A stretch of DNA of 64,000 nt from Hofstenia miamia (lineage: Eukaryota > Xenacoelomorpha > Acoela > Hofsteniidae), in assembly GCA_900660155.1 (NCBI GenBank), contig CABFPE010000545.1, positions 332,971-396,970 of the forward strand, read 5' to 3'. Within the stretch, counting starts at the first letter, position 1; each line of letters starts with the position of its first letter. The notes under the pieces were generated by a model, which was given only the letters and a program-made list of their open reading frames with translations, searched no databases and was not told the origin of the DNA. Positions 32,901 through 43,229 of this stretch are shown here, one piece after another. A program made the translations under genes and the position numbers.

Positions 32901-35900
32901 TAAGCAGACCAGCCACAAAAAGTCAATTTCAGGCAACATCATATTTTTTAAATGAACTTTCATTATTTTGCAGCCTTATATTAGCGTCACCTGGAGCAGT
33001 ACCTTATATTATGTTCATACCACTAATAATTACATGAATTTCTCTTCTTAAGTTGTAGGCTTAATTTTCTAAATATTGTTTAAGTGAAAAGTTAAAAATT
33101 ATTTTTACTTGTGCGAATACCTATTATAATAATATTTATGAGAAAATAATTTACGAGTAAATCAAGCGGTAGGCTTAAAAATAAATTTCAAAATCAAACA
33201 ATTACTTTCACTACAATATAAATTCGTACATCATAATCGAAAAAAATTAACGCAAGAAAGACGCTATTTGTATATGATTGATAGAATATCCATAAATAAC
33301 ATTTTAAATAGAAAAACTTCTGACTATGGTAAACAGAAAAATGAAACCAATACAATGTTTTAATAACTTGGAGAAAAGACTAAACTGTTTTGTGCCGTGT
33401 ACATGTACGCAAACATAACAAACACAATTAGAAAAACCTTCTTCAGCAATGACTTTGGGATGAGAGCCTCTTCGGTGTGACGTTGAACAAATTTTAACGC
33501 ATAAAAATAACCACATCGTCCGTAAAGAAACTCATCCGGAACTGAAGGCTTCAGAGCCGCATTTGCCAAATTTAACAATCTAAAAATTAAAGAAAATCAT
33601 AATTTGCACAAATATGATTTCTTTTAATTTAGAATTAAAATTACGAGGTTTATTCCAAAAAATAAAAAATTTGACGAATGGGGGCAGGGGCGTTGTTAAT
33701 TTGACACGTATGAGGCCGCGAATTGTCTTTGTGAAGAATAACTAGATTTTTGAGCCGTTTTCCCAAATGCGTCATCGCACTTTAGTATAATAAGTCGGAC
33801 TAATGCTCTTAACAGGTTCCACAAAATGTTGATAGATTGAATTGAATAAGATGCTAATCATAACTTCCTTTGTTGTCCAGATTTTGCAATTATCTTGGAC
33901 ATGTGTTGTGCATGTTTCGTCAACCACTGAACCCCGCTTCGTTATGTTTCCGTCTCGTAAAAGTGAATGGGAACAGACTTGTCAACGAGCCGAGCCGAGC
34001 TTGAGAACAGTATTTGATATACAACGAGCTCAAAACGAGGCTATTTTAGGCAAAGCAAGTTTTTAGTTCTGCTTGTTAATTTGATTATGGAGATTTTTCT
34101 TATTTTTTGCATTCAGTATGCCTTTCCTATAATCTTATTTAAGAAATGTTTATTAAATAATAGAAAGAGCTATGTAAAAAATTCTTTGAGCACAATATTT
34201 TTAAAAAAATACCGAGCTAAAACGAGCCTCATTCAAAGATTTTATGTGGCGAGCCGGGCCGAGCTAGGAAATGTCGGCTCGTTGACAAGTCTGAATGGGA
34301 ATGAATGAGATCAGAAGTCATCAAGATTTGACTACAAGTGGCACTTTGCATTCATTACTAAAAAGTACAAGAGCACTATAATGAAAGAATTACATTTCAA
34401 GGACTTTGTCTCTGTCTGAAATTTTCCCATCAAGATGGTAAAGTACAACGGCGAGTGATAATGGTCCCGCATCACCACAAAGAAAAGAAACTCGTTTGCT
34501 ATTCAGCTCCTTTAAGGAGTGCTCAACAATTCCTAGCGAAGATTCCAATAATTCAGCTGACCTATCTTTCAGAACAAAGGATAGCTTGAAGAACAAGTAC
34601 GCAATACCTAAGTTACAATATGTATAAAGTTTCGAGAAAATTCTAACACAAAAATTCATTTATTGACAACGGGCTTCTTACATTAATGTACAATCGCAAG
34701 AAAACTATATTATCCTTGAGGATACCAGTATAAAGTCTTATCCAACCACAGAATTTCAAAATGAACAATTTTGGCATTATATGAGAAATATTTATGAAAC
34801 CAGAACTTCTGAAAAAAACAGAAAAATTAAGAAGTTGCAAAATCAAATCGTAACAAATGAAAAGACACATTAAGTTATCATTGCATAGTTTTTAAAAGGA
34901 GTGTAGATGTTCACTGTAGGAGGATTTTGAGCGTAGTTTTTCACTCAAATACTAAAGTTTACACTTGAAGTTAATTACAAATTTACGAAGGAATATTTGA
35001 ATTACTACTGAATGTCATAGTGAGATTTCATTCTCTACTAAAATAACGTAACCCTAACGCAACAAATATTGTTGAAAACACTGTGAGTTTTCGTATTACA
35101 CAAGTTTCTACATGATTCCTTCATATAGTTCCGGTCAAAAACTGGGAAACAGAATTTTTTAATCTCTTAGCAACAAAAACACGAAGTGTAGCAAAATTTA
35201 TATAAATCAATGGCAAATTAAGTTTTCTATAAGTCTATGAAAAATAAATTAGACAACATTGCCTTCGGAACGAACATATTTCAAAGATCTCTCTTGAAAT
35301 GAGTCCTACTGTAATTACAGCCTGACTGTTTGCAAAAAGCGGAAATAAAAATAAGGCTTATAGCTTCTAGCAATTAAATGGAGAGAGAAGAATTACATCT
35401 CAATGTGTTTATCATTCCTCAAGATATTGGCGCTCTGCAATTATATTTTATATATTAATATTTGATGATTTCATTCGAATTTATCATCTCTCATTTCCAA
35501 TACTAAAAGTTAAAAGTCTTTAAACGTAAATTATTGATAAATTCCTTATATTTTTAATGAAATATTTTGATAAAAAGTGTTATAAGTTTAACAATCTGCT
35601 AGGTCTAGGTGGATTTATACCTTAATGGATCTCCTCCTCCATTGTCAGAGTGGTTGCGAAGTCAACCTTGTTGCAAAATTTCTAAAAAATCACAGATATT
35701 GGCGCTCTGCAATTATCTTCAGAATATAGAAGATAACTATGATTTGATAGACGACTTGTGTAATCGGAAGTACAACCCAAAACTAAAATTCTCAAACAGT
35801 ATCTTGAAGTTTTCCTTAATGCTTAAAGTAGTTTGAATGTTTTTCCTTTATGCATATTTTTACATGCTTTTTATTGTGATCTATTTTTTATCCGTCACAA

Positions 35901-38900
35901 CTCCTAAATTTTAAAGCATATGAATTGACTAGGGAGCACTTACCACTACTATGTCAGAGATATTTGCAAAAATTGAGTTCTAGATCATTGGATATACCAG
36001 CGTTAGCTGCATTACAGTTTGATGAAAATAATTCAGAATGTGTTCTGTCATTTGATGAAATCCATTTAAAACCAGAAGTTGTATATGATGGGCCAGATTT
36101 CATTGGTGTTAATGATAAAATAGAGTGCTACCAAAGCTTGTACTGTTTTATGTTGTCATCTGTGAAATCATCAGAACAGGTTATTATTCAATCACTTTCT
36201 ATTCGTGACCTGAATGCTTATTTAATAAGAAATTACTTCATCTTTACAATGGGACCAACTATACAATCACCTTGTTTGATCAAACAATTCGTCTGTCCTT
36301 TGATCCTGTACATTTGTTGAAAAAAATTCGCAACAACTTTTACAAATTAAAAACATTCACTCTTCCAGAGTTTTCTTTTAAATTGATATTTTCAATATAA
36401 CTCTTGAACACAATTCTAAAGCTACGTGGGTGTGTTTAGAAAAACTTTACAAATTTGAACAAAAGTCTCTATTGAAGGCAGCTACTCAATAATTAAGTAT
36501 AGCTTGTCTATTTTCGAAATTAAGAATTCAGTGGCATTAAGAAGTATTTTTTCTCATGATAAACAGTCAGCTGAAACTGATGAGTTTTAAATTCCAAATG
36601 TACTGGCCATCCATTACAAATAGCAAATGGCATTTATTGAATGACGAAAAGTTGGAGTTTTTGGAGAATTTCGTTAAATAAATTATTAAATGGAAAGCAT
36701 CAAATGCAAATATTTGCTTAACGAAAAAAAATTTGATTTTATTTTAACCAGTCATTTTCAACAAGACTATCTTGAGCGGAGACTTGGGAGATGTCGCCAA
36801 ATGCTTGGTGGGAAGCTTCTAGTCGGTTTATATGATGTACAGATGTCGAAAAGCTATCAGAAATTTAAAAAAAGAGGTCTGTAGCAAAACTTTTGATCAA
36901 CTGTTAACTAATAATATAGAAGAACTTAATGAGTTTGAACTAGAAGTGGTTGCCTATATTGGTGGATATGTAATTTCTCAATTAAAGAGTAAATGCGATA
37001 CTTGTGAAGAAAATCTATCATCAATTACTTCAAATTCATTTTATATAAATGAATTAACTCGAGGAGGTCTTTAATTTCCGTCGTCTCTATTGNCTATCCG
37101 AAATTTTAAAAAATGATGTATGTAGCAAATATTTTGATCAACTGTTAACTAATAATCTAAAAGAACTTAATGAGTTTGAACTAGAAGTGGTTGCCTATAT
37201 TGGTGGATATGTAATTTCTAAATTAAAGAGTAAATGTGATACTTGTGAAGAAAATATGTCATCCATTACTTCAAATTCATTTTATATAAATGAATTAACT
37301 CGAGGAGGTCTTTAATTTCCGTCGTCTCTATTGACTTCATTATTGGAATATTTTTTCAAAATATTAATAACTAATCAATCTGATCTTCTCAAGAATTACA
37401 GTTTCATTCAGCAGCATGTTTTTTTGCTGTCACAGGCAGGAAATTGTGTTCTGTGCTGAGCATAATCGCCACATATTAGATATTGTTGCGAAAACATGTG
37501 TAAATGTATTCTTTAATAATTTGCAAAAACATATTAACAGCAACATTTGTAAACCAAAAGTCTCTGTTTCAAAGAAATTATAGGATTTTTTGTGTGATAT
37601 GTAAATGATTTGTTTATACATTATATGTAATTTGATGCAGAAACTGTTTCAAATAATATTTACCAAAAATTTAGATTTTTTATTTAGACCTGATTTATAG
37701 TTGAGGTTTATGCAAACGGCCAGGCCGTCATTAGAGTAGGTCTTGATGGAGTCCATCAAATTCTCCAGCAAATATTGCTTAAGTTTTTGCATACCTTTGG
37801 GGTGACAAGAAAGTAATGAGCTTTTCTGAATAACTTAAGTTAGCCTCATGATATGAGCGTGAAATCACGCATATTACCATAAATGGATGTCATAATCAAA
37901 TTTTAAAAATATCAGTGGAATTCTCTAAACCAATAGTTTTCTATGGCGAAGAAAGATATACCAACTCTCACGAGTGTGGCAATTTTATTCATATTTGGTA
38001 AAATGATAGAATTTAATAATTTTTCAAATTTTAATGCGCCTATAAAAGCCTCAAAACCAGTTTGACTGTCATTATTGAACTTGAAGTTAAGAAGTCATGA
38101 ATCCTTCTAAATGCTGCTTCCGGTTTTATTGTTTAACTGAACTTAAACGAGGAATGTCTGCGATGGCCATTCACGAGAATCTGGTTACTGTGTGGGAAAA
38201 GAAGCTCCAGGGTTATCTACTGAGAAGCCACGGGTAAAGGGACTTTAAGGATGGCACTCGAAGTTCCTTGGACGATTTACCAAGATCAGGACGACCTGTG
38301 AAAACATTTCAACTGTCCAGTCTCTAATTACACAAAACCCTAAGTTTGGAGTTCGATGCATCGAAGCGGAAACAAAAATCAACCGCGAGACTTCGAGTGA
38401 TATTGAAAAACGACCTTCAATTGAAGAATGTCTGTTCAACGTAGATTCTTTACGAGTTGTCTGGGCAGTCAAAAGAGCTTAGAACCAACAGCGCTAAGAA
38501 CATCAGAAGAACAATCTCCAAATTGGGCGAGGAAGCTTTCAGTTTGCTTGCAATCGAAGACGAATCGTGGTTCTTCTCTCCGTCAATGACCAAGCAAGAA
38601 AACAAAGTGTCGATGCCAAAAGGCGAAGCCCAACGGCCCTAAATTGTGAAGCCGACGCCGATGACAAGGAAAAAAAGCTTGGTGCTGTTGGCCTTTACTT
38701 GTGACAAAAAGCTCAGCATCCGGGCTTTGCCTCATGGTGAAAAAATCGACGCTCAAGCATTCGTTGACTTTGTTCAAGAAACTGGGGAATTTGGAGGAAA
38801 TTGAGAAGAAGTCCAGCCACCCTGAAGGAATTACACTGGCAGCATGACAATGCCCGACCACATGTTGCATCTTTGACGAAGGCATTCTTCGAGAGAAAAA

Positions 38901-41622
38901 ACTGAGCTTGTCTTCCAAGCTCTTTCGAGAGTTCAAACGGAAATTGAGCAACCAAGGTGTATGACTATTACCAGTCAGTGATCGATGCAAAAGGCGAGTA
39001 TGTGTCTGATCTTTACTGAAAAAAACTTTATTTACATTTTCGCTGCATTACGTGAAATTTGATTGTTAAAACTTCTAGTATAATCAATAAATCATATCTT
39101 TTGAATCTGATTTTTATTTATATTTTAGGAATCTTGCGATGATAGAAGTATTTCATATGTCTCTTCAACAAAAAGCTCATAACTTTCTTGTCACTCCAAA
39201 TATTTCGGATTTTTTTTATTCGACATCGTCCTTCATGATCCATACACATTTTCGATTGGTGAAAGATCCGGTAAGTTGGCATGCCACTGCAAAATTTGCA
39301 GATATTTTTCTCTGAAGAAATGCCTTGAAGCATGGGGGTCGCCCCATCTTGCTGAAGAATACATCCAGTCCGCAAATAAGATAAATTCTGCAAAAATATC
39401 AGCATACTTTGAACTGTCTACTGTACCTCCTTCCACAATTTTCAGCTAAAAACCTTTATAGGTCAAAGCACCCCAAACAATGCATGTTTGGGAAAATTTT
39501 GGATATGGCTTTTAGAGGCGTCTTGTCTGACGTAGACCAATGAGAAATGTTGTTTCTATGCAGCTTGAACATTTCTGAAAAATCCATCCAGCTACCATGT
39601 TTCACAGAAGCTAACGCGGTCTTCTTTTTTTGTTTTTGCTCGGTACACTGTCGATGTTGAGACAACTTTGTTATGGGTGTCTTGAAACTTTGAGTTCAAA
39701 ATGTGCTGTTGATTTCAATGGGTTTTGTAAAGCAATTTTGTAAAACTTTTCCGTTCATTTCCAGTCAGTTTGAAGGGCCGCCCAATTCGTGTTTATATTT
39801 TTTATGGTGTTCTTGTCAGTCAACTTTTTGAAGTTTCTGTAGAATGTTTTTGAGTTCATACCTGATATCTTGAGTAAAATTTTTCGGTCTGTGGTTCCAT
39901 TAGAGCAAAGACATTACAGAACGTTTCTTGCATCTTGATGAGACATGTTCAGTGAAAATTAATAAAGTTCCTGTCCTGGTGTGTTTACCTGTACTGTTGT
40001 TGATTCTGCATGATCACCTAAATATGAGCATGGCCATTTAATGAGGTGAAAAGACTTGTGCACCGTTGTTGAAAGTTTTTGCATTTGAAAATTTATCTCA
40101 TTTTTTTACCGGAGCTATAGTTTACCCAGCTTAAGGTTACGATAATAATATATATAATATATTTGTTAAATGGAATAAAGCTTATTTAACATTAATTTTT
40201 CATTTGAATTTGAAAGAAACTTTTCTTATATACCTACTCAAACAAGCATTTTCCATTTATATTTTATGAATAGCAAATTTGTTCATTCAAAATGTAATGG
40301 GAAAACCCAACCAAGACTAGTAATTATTTACATGGAAAATGCAATATTTAAACATGATATTGAATATAAGAGAAAAGCGAATGTTGAAGAAATACAACAA
40401 AAATACCTGTGCTCCCAGTATACATCGTATAGTCCATTTCTCGACCAAGCGAATTTTGCAGAACATTAGTGTACTTTGAAAAAAATTCGTTTATTCTTGA
40501 CTTGAGTCTCTCCTAAAATAAATTTAAATTTTAAAGAAAAGATTAGGGTTCCGCGAGTAATCGAAATTTAAGCACTAACAGCTTTCGAGTCAAATCGAGT
40601 TAACTCGACTTGATGATCGATATCGAATATTAAATTTCAGGCATGGCTTCATTGAAAAAAATATATAGAAGTCTCTGATTGAAAAACTTTTCCACAAAAA
40701 AGTCAAGCTCATTGGGGTTGAGCCAAATGTTCTAAAGAATGATAATAATTAACATCAGGATGTTGGAATTGAGTTATAATACGTTGGTAGTTTCTACCGG
40801 CTCAATTTTCAAACAATTCGTAAAAACACATTAACACTTTCAAGTTGATAAATATACTTCACAATTTATTCCAGTGATAATTAGAAGGCCTTCCTTTCTA
40901 TAATTAAATAGCATCAATATTGATAGGGTAATGCTATATTCAAATACAACAATTGTTAATTTTAAGTCAATTCCAAACGTAAATCCTAGAAGTTATTTTT
41001 GCATACTGGGAAAGCAGTTGATTATTTAATGCCAATTTTACATTTATAAAATCTTTAGGCCTATGTGCGAGGTCAAGCCTCGAATTTGAAACCCGACTCG
41101 ACTCGAATGTGAAAAGACTGATCAAACTCGATCCAAAGCAAAAAGATCCCGTCGGGCAAGGACTTGGAAAATTGCTGTAAATTCCTGTGCAAAAAATATT
41201 TTTAACATTAATTAGTTTTAGTTTCTATTACATGTTTCTCACATAGGTAAGGAAAAAATAATACTATATTTTCTGTGAATACATGAAGCTGTTTTATAAA
41301 TATAGGAGTTCTGGGCAAAAAAAGTTTGAATCTCATCATCATATTCATAATTTTGAGCTATTGAGACTATTTTATGGTTTAGTTATGCAACATAGATTAT
41401 TCCATATTGCTTGTAATTATGCTATTTTGTGTTTTATAGCCGAAAACATAATTGGTAGACCTACTGATACATCCACCAATTCACAAAATTTTCAAATTGT
41501 CGACTATTGATATTCTTTATATAAATAATGAAAATAGTACTATACCGTACCACATCTTGGTTATTATCAAATCCAACGGTTGTAAGATTGGGATTTTGAT
41601 AATAATTGTCTTCGAACTCCAT
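26733..41622 (-). CDS. LANCL: LanC-like protein (LANCL), seven exons, last exon not found
   Basis: Seven minus-strand exons join in frame: 41551-41622, 40407-40512, 34394-34607, 33438-33579, 31993-32133, 31027-31203 and 26733-26902 (1022 bases, about 340 residues). The joined pieces follow animal LANCL1/2 almost without gaps. LANCL proteins are cytosolic zinc enzymes that bind glutathione and add it to dehydroamino acids in damaged proteins. Visible motifs are YTGSTGIAYLF across exons 2-3, FLCGDAGP, LYGRCGY, GAAHGLAGIYY, and the zinc ligands in SWCHGAAG and GICHGAAGNGY. All boundaries are GT..AG. The exon with the usual PD-P-SLFEG-AG C-terminus (about 45 residues) was not found. Exon 1 (MEFEDNYYQNP) is the least certain. 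The introns are full of transposons. Which paralogue it is cannot be decided. Confidence 0.87.
28385..28440. repeat. CA-rich microsatellite
   Basis: Interrupted ACAC repeats in a LANCL intron. Confidence 0.8.
28857..30350 (-). mobile_element. CR1/Jockey-type LINE relic in a LANCL intron
   Basis: Same family as 23458-25026. Reading on the minus strand from 30.35 kb: the linker (SYAFWRSLHSKPDLPS, DLFNAYFSSNFSDPVS), then VPSFIIHETSSTLSIHLKHL, LDISKDFDRLPHSILL, LLYVDDISIF and HTNLGVQLAAKLNW. Four frames are needed (about three frameshifts). It lacks the 3' tail, ending at ALLKF near 28.86 kb. Since LINEs normally lose their 5' end, the missing 3' end points to a later deletion. Confidence 0.85.
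31027..31203 (-). CDS. LANCL: LANCL exon 6
   Basis: 177 bases in phase 0, from AATAAG to GCAGAG before GTTTTT. It encodes DLLDSVVTDDELNECVQYLY and SDRLVSWCHGAAGATFMFIS; the cysteine is a zinc ligand. Confidence 0.87.
31270..31680 (-). mobile_element. ORF1-only LINE derivative
   Basis: On the minus strand a short unit starts at an ATG (31677), encodes 128 residues and then ends GTGCTAAATAAAGTCATTGATT plus ATT repeats. This 3' end closely matches that of the LINE at 23458-25026. It lies in a LANCL intron between exons 5 and 6. Confidence 0.7.
31291..31677 (-). CDS. Small LINE-ORF1-like protein of 128 residues
   Basis: The protein starts MPPISLSDLKNLSDAQFISA, has a helical stretch rich in leucine and serine (SEFLTKLSSDVSSLQSQM) that could form a coiled coil, and a proline- and serine-rich basic tail (PPKQSTNRNRPRPVFGSSAK). 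This fits the RNA-binding ORF1 product of CR1/Jockey-type LINEs, but no gag-type zinc knuckle is present. The stop lies about 10 bases before the shared LINE 3' end. No polymerase is encoded. The ORF1 identity is inferred from the position in front of the LINE tail. Confidence 0.55.
   Translation of the reverse strand: MPPISLSDLKNLSDAQFISAVGGLQKYAIISLLRQAVTALSTSTPSSSDGLGVIPSLSEFLTKLSSDVSSLQSQMFSYSAAASRSVSSLHSHPAPSFTLALAPPALPHPPKQSTNRNRPRPVFGSSAK
31993..32133 (-). CDS. LANCL: LANCL exon 5
   Basis: 141 bases in phase 0, between ATTTTAG and GTAAGT. It encodes VLTYIVSSGRELAKK and YEWHNKVYYGAAHGLAGIYY, the most conserved LANCL block. Confidence 0.9.
33438..33579 (-). CDS. LANCL: LANCL exon 4
   Basis: 142 bases, acceptor TTTTTAG, donor GTTTTT. 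It encodes LLNLANAALKPSVPDEFLYG and RCGYFYALKFVQRH, matching the NEMLYGRIGYIYAL block of LANCL1. Confidence 0.88.
33974..34293. mobile_element. hAT MITE, CAGACTTGTC family, copy A
   Basis: 320 bases with inverted ends CAGACTTGTCAACGAGCC and GGCTCGTTGACAAGTCTG. A perfect 8-base target duplication, AATGGGAA, flanks it at 33966-33973 and 34294-34301. It lies in a LANCL intron. A second copy is at 60323-60533. Confidence 0.9.
34394..34607 (-). CDS. LANCL: LANCL exon 3
   Basis: 214 bases from GTAACTTAG to GTAATT. It encodes IAYLFFKLSFVLKDRSAELL and VSFLCGDAGPLSLAVVLYH. The acceptor at 34608 was chosen over one at 34643 because it continues YTGSTG from exon 2 as in LANCL1 (YTGWAGIA). Confidence 0.88.
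34650..35590. other. LANCL intron sequence without recognised features
   Basis: AT-rich. The only notable item is AGATATTGGCGCTCTGC at 35422, repeated at 35694 inside the P-element-like relic. Confidence 0.4.
35594..37340 (+). pseudogene. P-element-like (THAP9-type) transposase relic
   Basis: Successive plus-strand frames match P-element/THAP9 transposases in order. 35925-36320 has REHLPLLCQRYLQKL, then ECVLSFDEIHLKPEVVYDG, the block with the catalytic aspartate, and LIRNYF. Near 36.3 kb another frame reads FDPVHLLKKIRNNFYKL. 36690-36884 has DFILTSHFQQDYLERRLGRC, the C-terminal glutamate block. 36832-37074 has EVVAYIGGYVISQL and two CxxC-type pairs. The THAP zinc finger is not visible. At least four frame changes or stops break it. 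It lies in a LANCL intron on the opposite strand. Its 3' end is duplicated around an N at 37093. Confidence 0.75.
36850..37333. repeat. Duplicated 240-base block around a single N
   Basis: 36850-37092 and 37094-37333 are direct copies with a few percent difference, joined by one N at 37093. Probably two haplotype versions placed side by side by the assembler, not a real tandem duplication. Confidence 0.75.
37690..37791 (-). pseudogene. Probable 3' end of the Tc1-like transposase, cut off by mariner
   Basis: The minus strand reads QYLLENLMDSIKTYSNDGLA, resembling the LIDSMPRRV-type C-terminus of Tc1 transposases. It abuts the TA at the left end of the mariner element; the remainder lies beyond its right end. 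Confidence 0.45.
37794..39200 (+). mobile_element. Mariner-type transposon inserted in a Tc1-like element
   Basis: The 1.4-kb unit has inverted ends of about 30 bases (TTTGGGGTGACAAGAAAG at the left, its inverse near 39200 at the right) and TA duplications at 37792-37793 and 39201-39202. Its size is typical of mariner. The transposase frame inside is broken. Confidence 0.8.
38097..39018 (+). pseudogene. Mariner transposase, broken
   Basis: It starts MNPSKCCFRFYCLTELKRGM, a helix-turn-helix entry. It continues in other frames with LLAIEDESWFFSPSMTKQEN (first catalytic acidic block), SIRALPHGEKIDAQAFVDFV and HDNARPHVA-like text (second catalytic aspartate), ending SVIDAKGEYVSDLY. Several stops and frame changes occur near 38.24, 38.32, 38.45, 38.64 and 38.80 kb. 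The family is a DD(E/D) cut-and-paste enzyme; this copy is dead. Confidence 0.78.
39203..39950 (-). pseudogene. Tc1-like transposase, broken
   Basis: On the minus strand it begins near MSHQDARNVL (about 39945), with TDRKILLKISGMNSKTFYRN as the DNA-binding part. It continues WMDFSEMFKLHRN, YADIFAEFILFADWM, LQQDGATPML (the QQDGAP catalytic block) and ANLPDLSPIENVYGS, the C-terminal glutamate block. Four or more frame changes break it. It is interrupted at 39202 by the mariner element, and its likely end lies at 37690-37791. Terminal inverted repeats were not found. Confidence 0.75.
40407..40512 (-). CDS. LANCL: LANCL exon 2
   Basis: 106 bases, acceptor ATTTTAG, donor GTATTT, ending in phase 1. 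It encodes ERLKSRINEFFSKYTNVLQ and DYTMYTGSTG, which align to the N-terminal helices and GYTGWAG of LANCL1. Confidence 0.85.
40550..41180. repeat. Possible decayed repeat with ACTCGA-rich edges
   Basis: Both edges are rich in CGAGT/ACTCG and GGGTTC/CCCG motifs (around 40551-40640 and 41070-41160), as in some old hAT non-autonomous elements. No target duplication is visible. Confidence 0.25.
41551..41622 (-). CDS. LANCL: LANCL exon 1 (start codon), tentative
   Basis: The ATG at 41622 opens MEFEDNYYQNPNLTTVG and ends in phase 0 before GTACGG, exactly joining exon 2. YYQNP resembles the FPNPY at the start of other LANCL proteins. Its short length makes this less certain than the other exons. 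Confidence 0.6.
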
Positions 41623-42109
41623 AATTAAAACTAAAATACTTAAATGCAAAGATAAGTTTCATATCGTGACTTAGGGCATATTTGTCTATGTTTGGTAGAA
41701 CTTCATACACTTTTCTTGGCGAAGACATAGAATATGATGCACGCGGAAAAGAACATTTGTAATTAATGATAAAAATGAAGAGGAATACCATAAAATGCAG
41801 AAAACCGTGACAAAGCTCAATAACTTAAGATAATTAAAGAAAATCTAAGCACACGAATTACAAGCAAAATATTTCACTGCAAAAATCAATAAATATGTAT
41901 TTAAATAGCTTGGATCATGATGTTTTAGATACAAAGATACAGAGTTACAATAAACGAGCATTAATTAATAGTTAATAGTTTAGTTGAATAATAGGAAGCA
42001 AAGTGTAAAAATGAACAATCATTTTCTGATTATATTCTAACTGACAAAGATGTGCTACAGGTAATGTCATAGCACAATCCGCTTTAGCTTGTATGTGGAT
42101 GATATATAT

Positions 42110-42500
42110 TATTAAAATTACATTAAGGACTGCCAAATTATCCAATATGCCGATGAGATTTACATGATATATCAGCATAATAGCCCAATAATTTCAATGA
42201 GAAACCTGCAAAAGAGTATAAGCTCAGTTATAAAGTATTTCGAAATGAAAAAGCCGACTATGAACAAGAGTAAAAAAAACAGTTCATTGTCTTTGTCCCA
42301 AAAGCGTCCAAAGAACTAGTCAAAAACATTTCAAAAAACATTTGTGGTCATCAACATCAACTTAGATATCAAAGAAAGTCATCGATAATACGATCAAAAG
42401 AATGGCAACTGCAATAAGTTGTTTAAAACCAGCTAGAAATATCGCACATGATAAATCAGTAATCTATGCATTTGTTGTTAGTAATTATATATATGGTCGT
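42110..42500 (+). mobile_element. LINE reverse transcriptase scrap
   Basis: Frames read CQIIQYADEIYMIYQHNSP (the YADD active site, with the second aspartate changed to glutamate), then KYFEMKK. Near 42.39 kb follow NTIKRMATAISCLKPARNIA and VVSNYIY, the usual polymerase C-terminal helices. Short and broken. Confidence 0.6.
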
Positions 42501-42509
42501 ACCTCTTTG

Positions 42510-42780
42510 TGTAGAATCACTGGGTTGAATCTAGAGAGGACTTTGCCCGAGGATTTAGTGGCAAAGCAGAAGTTCGCTGAGGTGAACATACTAGAGCAAC
42601 AGTGATTCTAGCAAACAAGAGAACACGGTTAAACTATTTCTCTATTTACAGATGCTTGGGTGTCTTATATACAATGCGAATTTAGAGTATGTACAAACAT
42701 AAAAAACAACAAGTCACTAGTCAACACGAAAAGCGTGTGAGCTGGCCGATAAATAACAACAACTACTGACTGATGTTACA
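42510..42780. mobile_element. Solo-LTR-like fossil, copy 1
   Basis: About 271 bases starting TGTAGAATCACTGGG and ending GATGTTACA. The TG..CA ends and the lack of coding sequence fit a solo LTR of a retrotransposon (Gypsy or BEL group cannot be told apart). Copy 2 at 44931-45176 is about 90% similar. Flanking bases show only a weak 4-5 base duplication. Confidence 0.6.
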
Positions 42781-43229
42781 CTTGAAAAACTTACGAATGA
42801 TTAACAAGGGAAGGATAAATAAACTCTTTAACTTGTCTATAAGTATAATGTACGGAATCAACAGACAACAAATAGGTGCAAAGCTGCAATCACCGGGAAT
42901 TTCATCCCCAAAATTATTAAATTTGATTAAATACATTAATATCATAGAAGTAAATAGCTTTCTGAAAGTCTTCATTAAATACAATAGAAGAGCTAACATG
43001 TTAACATGTTGCTAAAAACAAATTTATCATTTGTTCTATATGAAATAAACTTCAAATCAATATCCACAAAGCGAAAAATTTAAACTTAAGTTTTTCAAAA
43101 ACTCAATTTTCTCAGTAAACAACATATGAACAATTCCATGTAACTCGTAACTCCGTTTAATTGCAACCAATTCACAGGGAATGGTTTTACATGAAATCGG
43201 TTAACTTCTGATCTTAAACATATAACTAT

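Noticed and set aside
33842-34066. Plus-strand frame overlapping the hAT MITE
   Set aside because: It runs across the edge of the MITE and has no similarity to known proteins.
37794-39200. First reading of the 30-base inverted repeats as part of the Tc1-like coding sequence
   Set aside because: Both copies sit next to TA and enclose a mariner frame of normal size, so they fit mariner terminal repeats better.
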